From Rhizobium leguminosarum (GTDB lineage: Bacteria > Pseudomonadota > Alphaproteobacteria > Rhizobiales > Rhizobiaceae): a DNA stretch of 64,000 bases. Location: contig NZ_CP025012.1 of assembly GCF_002953715.1 (NCBI RefSeq), positions 1,550,001 to 1,614,000 on the forward strand, given 5' to 3'. Below the pieces are notes generated by a model. It was not told where the DNA came from, did not search any database, and saw only the letters and a list, made by a program, of their open reading frames with translations. The first letter of the stretch is position 1; each line of letters starts with the position of its first letter. Of the stretch, positions 59,426 to 64,000 are shown in pieces. Made by a program: the position numbers and the translations under genes.

Positions 59426-59450
59426 AAAAACGGCGCCTTCGTGGCGCCGT
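59426..59450 (-). terminator. Intrinsic terminator after the first DUF1127 gene
   Basis: On the minus strand ACGGCGCC-ACGAA-GGCGCCGT is followed by five T residues. No C/U-rich loop is associated with this one. Confidence 0.85.
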
Positions 59451-59472
59451 CTTGGAAGCATCGTACTCGCTA

Positions 59473-59616
59473 TTAGCGGAACGAGCGGGATGCAATATTG
59501 CGGATGTCGTAGCGGCTGACGCCGATATCGGACAGGGTCTGGTTGGAAAGGCCGCCGAGTTCGTTGAGCGTACGACGGTAGCTGAGCCAGCTTTTTGCAA
59601 TGCGGATCGGGTTCAT
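59473..59616 (-). CDS. DUF1127 small protein, first copy
   Basis: A 47-residue Arg-rich protein: MNPIRIAKSWLSYRRTLNEL, then LGGLSNQTLSDIGVSRYDI and a final RNIASRSFR. The 'ELGGLSNQTLSDIGVSR' pattern defines DUF1127. In alphaproteobacteria such proteins affect RNA turnover, phosphate and stress responses and RNA binding. Two such genes lie within 450 bp here. A shared box lies about 80 bp upstream. Confidence 0.85.
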   Translation of the reverse strand: MNPIRIAKSWLSYRRTLNELGGLSNQTLSDIGVSRYDIRNIASRSFR

Positions 59617-59694
59617 TGTCTTCTTCCTATGTCCGCGGGACGGCGGGATCGCCCTCTCTCTGCGGTTGATGTTTATATAGGCGAGAACAGTCCC

Positions 59695-59708
59695 ATTGTG
59701 CAGTGCAA
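59695..59708 (-). promoter_or_regulatory. 14-bp box upstream of DUF1127 gene 1
   Basis: ATTGTGCAGTGCAA (plus strand) is identical to the sequence at 60700-60713 upstream of the small RNA. Read on the minus strand it is TTGCACTGCACAAT, a near-palindrome of LysR-type (TGCA-x-TGCA). A related half-site, ATGCAATTGTGCAATA, lies close by at 59724-59739. Confidence 0.5.
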
Positions 59709-59833
59709 ATAAAAGGCGTCTGCCATGCAATTGTGCAATATGATGCTCGACAATTAGGCGGTGAATATTTTTTGAGCGGGCTAATCAAGCGGAAAACCTG
59801 CAACCGCCTCGGCCACCACGTGCAGACAAAAGA

Positions 59834-59902
59834 AAACGCCCGCTGTGGGTACAGCGGGCGTTTCGATCGAGAACAATCGTGCTTGGGAGGAGCAGCGATC
59901 GC
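59834..59902 (-). ncRNA. Anti-Shine-Dalgarno hairpin plus terminator in the DUF1127 3' UTR
   Basis: Downstream of the second DUF1127 stop, the minus strand reads GCGATCGCTGCTCCTCCCAA and onward. It folds as GCGAUCG/CGAUUGU and UGCU/AGCA stems around a CCUCCCA loop. The next element, AAACGCCCGCTGT with ACAGCGGGCGTTT (59834-59863), is an intrinsic terminator. The loop could pair with ribosome-binding sites (GGGAGG). The arrangement fits 3'-UTR-derived anti-SD RNAs described next to DUF1127 genes in other alphaproteobacteria. Whether a separate RNA is processed from it is unknown. Confidence 0.6.
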
Positions 59903-59908
59903 CTTGAA

Positions 59909-60055
59909 TTAGCGGGCAGAAGCCTCACGGGCAACGCGATGGATGTCCGAACGGTCGATGCCGAGATCGTGCAATTCGCGGTTGGTCATGCGGCCGAGTT
60001 CCGTGACGGTCTGACGATACTTGCGCCAGTTATTGAAAGAGCGAGAGAAGTTCAT
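59909..60055 (-). CDS. DUF1127 small protein, second copy
   Basis: A 48-residue Arg-rich protein: MNFSRSFNNWRKYRQTVTEL, then GRMTNRELHDLGIDRSDIHR and VAREASAR. It is clearly DUF1127, with one residue more than the first copy and only moderate identity to it. Its 3' UTR holds an anti-Shine-Dalgarno hairpin. The promoter region (60056-60250) does not contain the 14-bp box seen elsewhere. Confidence 0.85.
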   Translation of the reverse strand: MNFSRSFNNWRKYRQTVTELGRMTNRELHDLGIDRSDIHRVAREASAR

Positions 60056-60485
60056 ATTAAGCCCCTTTCCGAGGGTTTCATCTGCCAGCAGCCACCGATC
60101 GGCGCTGACCTCTATTTGATGACCAGAATATATGTTGCGGCGCGAAAGACTAAAACAGCCAAGTTTTCAGATCACCCATGCAAATGACGCATTGCTCAAA
60201 GGGCATTTGACGCAGACTTACCGTTTTTTGGTCAACGAATAGGCAGAATGACTTTTAGGAAAGCAGTTCGAATTGGAGGGGCGAATGGGGTATCGCAGCG
60301 GAAAAACGCTGCTCCCTCCGCCAGTTCCGCCCGTCCTTCTGCTATAAAGAGGCGTTCCGCTTCGGATCAGAAGTCGCCCATCTCTTCACGGGGTTGGTGG
60401 GGCGGCGTGACGACAATGTGGCTTTGACGGCTTCGCGCGACGAAAATCCTTCAACCATCAATGCTTTAATAAAGCTTTGGCTAAG
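60056..60485. other. 430-bp stretch without a confident gene
   Basis: This is the upstream region of the second DUF1127 gene and the downstream side of the small RNA. A 20-codon frame at 60285 (MGYRSGKTLLPPP...) has a good GGAGGGG site but no other support. Nothing else is recognised. Confidence 0.4.
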
Positions 60486-60600
60486 CAAAAACGCCCGCCG
60501 GGGGAGGATCCGGCGGGCGTGTTATGGTGACTGACAACTGGGAGGAGGAGTGTTGCCAGTCTATCGCAGCGCGCTGGGAGGAGGAGTGCGCAGCTGCAAA
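60486..60600 (-). ncRNA. Small RNA with two anti-Shine-Dalgarno hairpins (alpha-r14/cuckoo-like)
   Basis: Read on the minus strand, the first hairpin is GCAGCTGCGC / GCGCGCTGC (one bulged base) around the loop ACUCCUCCUCCCA. The second is CTGGCAAC / GTTGTCAG around the same 13-nt loop. An intrinsic terminator follows (CGCCCGCCGG with CCGGCGGGCG at 60492-60519, then TTTTT). Such multi-loop CCUCC RNAs, about 115-125 nt, are known in rhizobia (alpha-r14, e.g. NfeR1) and pair with ribosome-binding sites of many mRNAs. The 5' end is uncertain and may reach to about 60645. No open frame explains the conservation of the two loops. Confidence 0.75.
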
Positions 60601-60699
60601 TCTCGTCACGGACAAAGCATCCGCGGGCATCCGGCTGGAGCCGGGCCGGGGCGCCATCCCCGCGCTTCGATGTTCTGATCAATAGTATGACTAATGAGT

Positions 60700-60713
60700 A
60701 TTGTGCAGTGCAA
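60700..60713 (-). promoter_or_regulatory. 14-bp box upstream of the small RNA
   Basis: ATTGTGCAGTGCAA is identical to the box upstream of the first DUF1127 gene. It lies about 100 bp before the first hairpin. Downstream on the minus strand a TACTAT could serve as -10. The box resembles LysR-type operator sequences. Confidence 0.5.
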
Positions 60714-60929
60714 TAAATTCATGGGGGATATGCAAAGACCGCATACCTCTCCGTCCATAGGCTTATATTAGCGCTTATGACGTTAGCGGCCGGTTAACAC
60801 TCGATACTATTTAGACCAATGAGGAACTTGTATATTTGTCGCAAGGGCGTTTGCGAACACCCGTGCTGCGTCTATAACGGCGTGAGCCGCAGCGCCGCAG
60901 TCGGCTTTGCGGAAATCGAGGGGTTGAGC

Positions 60930-62033
60930 ATGTATCGCGGCAGATTGGAGCGGGATCTCTCGCTCTGGGTGGGCAAGGGCCTGCTCGGGCAGGAAACTGC
61001 AGGTGTACTTCTCGCCGAATATGACAGCCGCCCGGCAAGCTTCAGCCTCGGCAGGGTGCTGATGGCGCTGGCGGCGGTGCTGCTTGCCGCTGCCATCCTG
61101 CTGGTCGTCGCCTCCAACTGGGAGGCCATCCCGCGCCTTGTCCGCGTCGGCGGCATCCTTGCCCTGATCTGGTTGGTGCATATCGCCGCCGCCCAGATGC
61201 TTGCCCGCGGTGCGACAGCGGCCGCAGGCGGCTTGCTGGTCATCGGCGCGATGAGTTTCGGCGGCGCCATCTCGCTGGTCGGGCAGATGTATCACCTCTC
61301 CGGCGACGAGCAGACGGTGATGTATCTGTGGTTTGCGATCGCGACGATCTCGGCGATCCTGTTCCGTTCGGGCGCCGTCGCCGTCGTCGCGGGCTTCCTC
61401 TCCTGGGCGTCGTTTGCCGTCTATCTTGAAAATTACGACACGCATTGGATAGGGTTCGATCCCTGGATGGCGCCTCTCATGGCGGTGATCGTCATCGGGC
61501 TGGTGCGGTACACCGGCGCCGAGCGAGCCCGCCATCTGGCCTATCTGCTGCTGATCGGCTGGCTCGCCTGGCTCTATACTCTTTATGAGGAAATCGCCGT
61601 GGCGCTTGCCTTCGCGATCGGCGGCATGGCGGCCTTTGTCCTGACGGCGTTGCCGCTCCGGCCTATTGCCTCCTTGGTCAGGAGCGCCGGTGCGGCGCCG
61701 GCCTTCTACAGCTTCCTTGTCGCCGCGATCGGCTTCCTGCTGCTGCATATCGAGATCGAGGATGGCTGGCGGCTGGTGGTGCTAGGAGTGGCAACGCTTG
61801 CCGCTTCCGTGCTGGCGATCGCCCTTCACGGCAGGGATAACGGCGCGGTGCGATATCTCGCCTATACGACCTTTGCCGCGGAAATGCTCTATCTCGCCTC
61901 CGTCACCGTCGGCTCGATCCTTGGTACGTCGAGCCTCTTCCTCTTCTCCGGTCTCGTGGTCGCGCTGGTCGCCTGGATGGTCATCCGTCTCGAACGGCGG
62001 TTTTCGGCGAATGCCCAGGGGGAACGCGCATGA
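60930..62033 (+). CDS. DUF2157 membrane protein
   Basis: A 367-residue inner-membrane protein with about ten hydrophobic segments. A cytoplasmic N-terminal region (RLERDLSLWVGKGLLGQETA) precedes the first span (VLMALAAVLLAAAILLVVAS), the typical DUF2157 layout. The end is charged (RLERRFSANAQGERA). Its stop overlaps the next gene's start by 4 bp. Function unknown; this pairing with a GDYXXLXY protein is widespread. Confidence 0.82.
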   Translation: MYRGRLERDLSLWVGKGLLGQETAGVLLAEYDSRPASFSLGRVLMALAAVLLAAAILLVVASNWEAIPRLVRVGGILALIWLVHIAAAQMLARGATAAAGGLLVIGAMSFGGAISLVGQMYHLSGDEQTVMYLWFAIATISAILFRSGAVAVVAGFLSWASFAVYLENYDTHWIGFDPWMAPLMAVIVIGLVRYTGAERARHLAYLLLIGWLAWLYTLYEEIAVALAFAIGGMAAFVLTALPLRPIASLVRSAGAAPAFYSFLVAAIGFLLLHIEIEDGWRLVVLGVATLAASVLAIALHGRDNGAVRYLAYTTFAAEMLYLASVTVGSILGTSSLFLFSGLVVALVAWMVIRLERRFSANAQGERA

Positions 62034-62620
62034 GCTCGTTCATGGCAAGGCTGCAATCCGGCAAGGGCTATCTGCTTTCGGCCATCATCGTCGCCGGTCT
62101 GCAGACCCTTATCCTCGGCACGATCATCCAGAGCCGGGCGTCGATCCTCAGCGACGGCGCCGAGGTGCTGCTGAAGACGGCGCCCGTCGATCCGCGCGAT
62201 TTCCTGCGCGGCGATTATGTCGTCTTGAACTACGACATTTCCTCAGTGCCGGTTCAGACGGTTTCCGGCGGGATTCCGGCCGAGGCCGGCGAGCGGGTGC
62301 TCTGGGTCCGGTTGAAGAAGCAGGAGGACGGTTTCTGGACGGTGACCGAATCGTCCTTTCATGAGCTGCCTCCGCAGCCGGAGACGGTGATCCTGCGCAG
62401 CCTGCCATTTTATAGTGGCGGACTTGCGGCCGGCGACAGCATGCGTGTCGAATACGGCATCGAGCGCTACTACGTTCCTGAAGGCAAGGGCAGGCCGATC
62501 GAGGAGGCCCGCAACGACGGCAATGTCGCAATATCAGTGCGTGTCTCGGCGGCGGGAAGCGCGCAAATCCGCAGCCTTCTCGTTGACGGCAAGCCGGTTT
62601 ACGACGAACCGCTTTACTGA
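62030..62620 (+). CDS. GDYXXLXY-domain protein
   Basis: A 196-residue membrane-anchored protein. One N-terminal span (LLSAIIVAGLQTLILGTII) is followed by a domain with the name-giving motif FLRGDYVVLNYDIS and a second motif RVEYGIERYYVPEGKGRPIE. ATGA couples it to the DUF2157 gene. Function unknown. Confidence 0.85.
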   Translation: MSSFMARLQSGKGYLLSAIIVAGLQTLILGTIIQSRASILSDGAEVLLKTAPVDPRDFLRGDYVVLNYDISSVPVQTVSGGIPAEAGERVLWVRLKKQEDGFWTVTESSFHELPPQPETVILRSLPFYSGGLAAGDSMRVEYGIERYYVPEGKGRPIEEARNDGNVAISVRVSAAGSAQIRSLLVDGKPVYDEPLY

Positions 62621-62773
62621 TCCGACGGCACTTCGGAGAAGGGCGGCTCCAGGGCCGCAAGTCCCCTGTCATTTGCCGTTCATTTTTCCTTTGCCTCGAC
62701 CAAATCGGGTGATATAGAGACGCCGCGCTCCGGAAGGCCTCATGCGCAGGCATAGGCATGCGGTTTTGTGAAC

Positions 62774-62858
<85 letters not shown>

Positions 62859-63058
62859 AGCTGTTTGCAGGCGGGAGACTAAGAATCGGTTGTTCCAGAA
62901 CAATTGAGAGTTGTCCCAAATAGCCCGCGAGTGCCATTCCGCTTTGGGCGGAATGATATGGAATTGGGAAAAGCCACGCGCGGCAGGATCGCCGGCGTCG
63001 TGCTCATTGAAACGAACGGCGTCTGGGCACGGCCGCCACGAAATGAAGGTAGGAAGAC

Positions 63059-64000
63059 ATGCAGGTTATCGAAACGCTCGCTGAAGGGCTGAAGCGCGAA
63101 ATCAAGGTCGTTATCCCGGCCAAGGACATGCAAGACAAGATGAATGAGCGTCTTGCCGATGTGAAGGACAAGGTTCGCATCAACGGCTTCCGTCCGGGCA
63201 AGGTCCCCGCCGCTCACCTGAAGAAGGTCTACGGCAAGTCGATCATGGCCGACCTCGTCAACGAGATCGTCCGCGAGCAGCCGGCCGCCATCCTGTCCAG
63301 CCGCGGCGAGAAGTCGGCCACGCAGCCGGAAATCGCCATGACGGAAGACAAGGACGAAGCCGACAAGATCCTCGCTGCCGAGCAGGATTTCGAATTCACG
63401 CTCTCCTATGAAGTGCTGCCGCCGATCGAACTGAAGTCGGTCAAGGGCATCAAGGTCACGCGCGAAGTCATCGACATCTCGGACGACGAAGTCAACGAGC
63501 AGGTCCTGAAGGTCGCCGAAAGCGCCCGCGCCTACGAGACCAAGACCGGCAAGGCCGCGAACGGCGACCGCATCACCATGGATTACGTCGGCAAGGTCGA
63601 CGGCGAAGCCTTCGAAGGCGGCACCGATCAGGGCGCCGAACTGGTGCTCGGCTCCGGCCGCTTCATTCCGGGCTTCGAAGACCAGCTCGTTGGCGTCAAG
63701 GCCGGCGTTGAGAAGACCATCACCGTGACCTTCCCGGCCGACTACCCGGCCAAAAACCTCGCCGGCAAGGAAGCGACCTTCGACGTGTCAGTCAAGGAAG
63801 TCGCAGCACCTGCCGATGTCGAGATCAACGACGAACTCGCCTCCAAGCTCGGCATCGAATCCGCCGATCGCCTGAAGGAAATCGTCCGTGGCCAGATCGA
63901 ATCGCAGTACGGCTCGCTGACCCGTCAGAAGCTGAAGCGTCAGATCCTCGACCAGCTCGACGAGATGTACAAATTCGAGACCCCGAACTCGCTCGTCGAC
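63059..64000 (+). CDS. tig: Trigger factor, 3' end outside the window
   Basis: The first 314 codons of the ribosome-bound chaperone. The ribosome-binding domain carries [20 protein letters not shown], the usual signature. A PPIase domain follows ([20 protein letters not shown]). The C-terminal domain is cut by the window edge. AGGTAGGA precedes the ATG. Confidence 0.97.
   Translation, partial: MQVIETLAEGLKREIKVVIPAKDMQDKMNERLADVKDKVRINGFRPGKVPAAHLKKVYGKSIMADLVNEIVREQPAAILSSRGEKSATQPEIAMTEDKDEADKILAAEQDFEFTLSYEVLPPIELKSVKGIKVTREVIDISDDEVNEQVLKVAESARAYETKTGKAANGDRITMDYVGKVDGEAFEGGTDQGAELVLGSGRFIPGFEDQLVGVKAGVEKTITVTFPADYPAKNLAGKEATFDVSVKEVAAPADVEINDELASKLGIESADRLKEIVRGQIESQYGSLTRQKLKRQILDQLDEMYKFETPNSLVD

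Noticed and set aside
60285..60347. 20-codon frame MGYRSGKTLLPPP... with a GGAGGGG site
   Set aside because: Too short and Pro-rich without support beyond the ribosome site; mentioned only in the gene-free stretch.

Overview
The window looks like a chromosomal segment of an alphaproteobacterium of the Rhizobiaceae, most likely Rhizobium of the leguminosarum/etli type. The basis is high GC, alphaproteobacterial marker genes (popZ, erpA, fused secDF, trmFO, scpAB-tatABC-serS-surE-pcm, exoR beside xthA), several palindromic intergenic repeats of the kind known from rhizobia, and small DUF1127 genes. No database search was possible; family names come from reading motifs in the translations.

Layout. 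1-4.6 kb: the end of a peroxiredoxin gene, a class-I amidotransferase-like hydrolase, a glutathione transferase gene broken by a frameshift, a lytic transglycosylase and a sugar-nucleotide-epimerase-like protein. 4.6-13.4 kb: a catabolic/transport locus, with a PotABCD-type ABC importer, an M20 dipeptidase and a glycerate 2-kinase on the minus strand and a divergent adenine-deaminase-like amidohydrolase. 13.5-19.3 kb: a DUF6074-like protein, a PHB-depolymerase-type esterase, a large catalase, a multi-pass membrane protein and several very small genes. 19.3-24.1 kb: a gene-poor accessory stretch with lower apparent GC, holding two PD-(D/E)XK-type putative nucleases and uncharacterised genes, ending at the 3' side of tRNA-Asn. 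24.3-26.4 kb: small hypothetical proteins and tRNA-Cys.

26.5-62.6 kb is mostly conserved core: a PIMT-like methyltransferase, popZ, valS, an outer-membrane protein, exoR, xthA, erpA, dgt, argS, a SPOR protein, nagZ, scpA/scpB, tatABC, serS, surE, pcm, an NlpD-like lipoprotein, a DUF815 ATPase, yajC, secDF, two homologues of mitochondrial complex I assembly factors, and trmFO. 59.4-60.7 kb holds two DUF1127 genes and RNA structures that present CCUCCC-type anti-Shine-Dalgarno loops. The window ends with a DUF2157/GDYXXLXY membrane pair, tRNA-Leu and the start of trigger factor.

The strongest unusual signal is the DUF1127/anti-Shine-Dalgarno RNA cluster. On the minus strand at 60.49-60.60 kb, two consecutive hairpins each show the same 13-nt C/U-rich loop and are followed by an intrinsic terminator. 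The 3' UTR of the neighbouring DUF1127 gene carries a third, shorter version. An identical 14-bp near-palindromic box lies upstream of one DUF1127 gene and upstream of the small RNA, suggesting common control.
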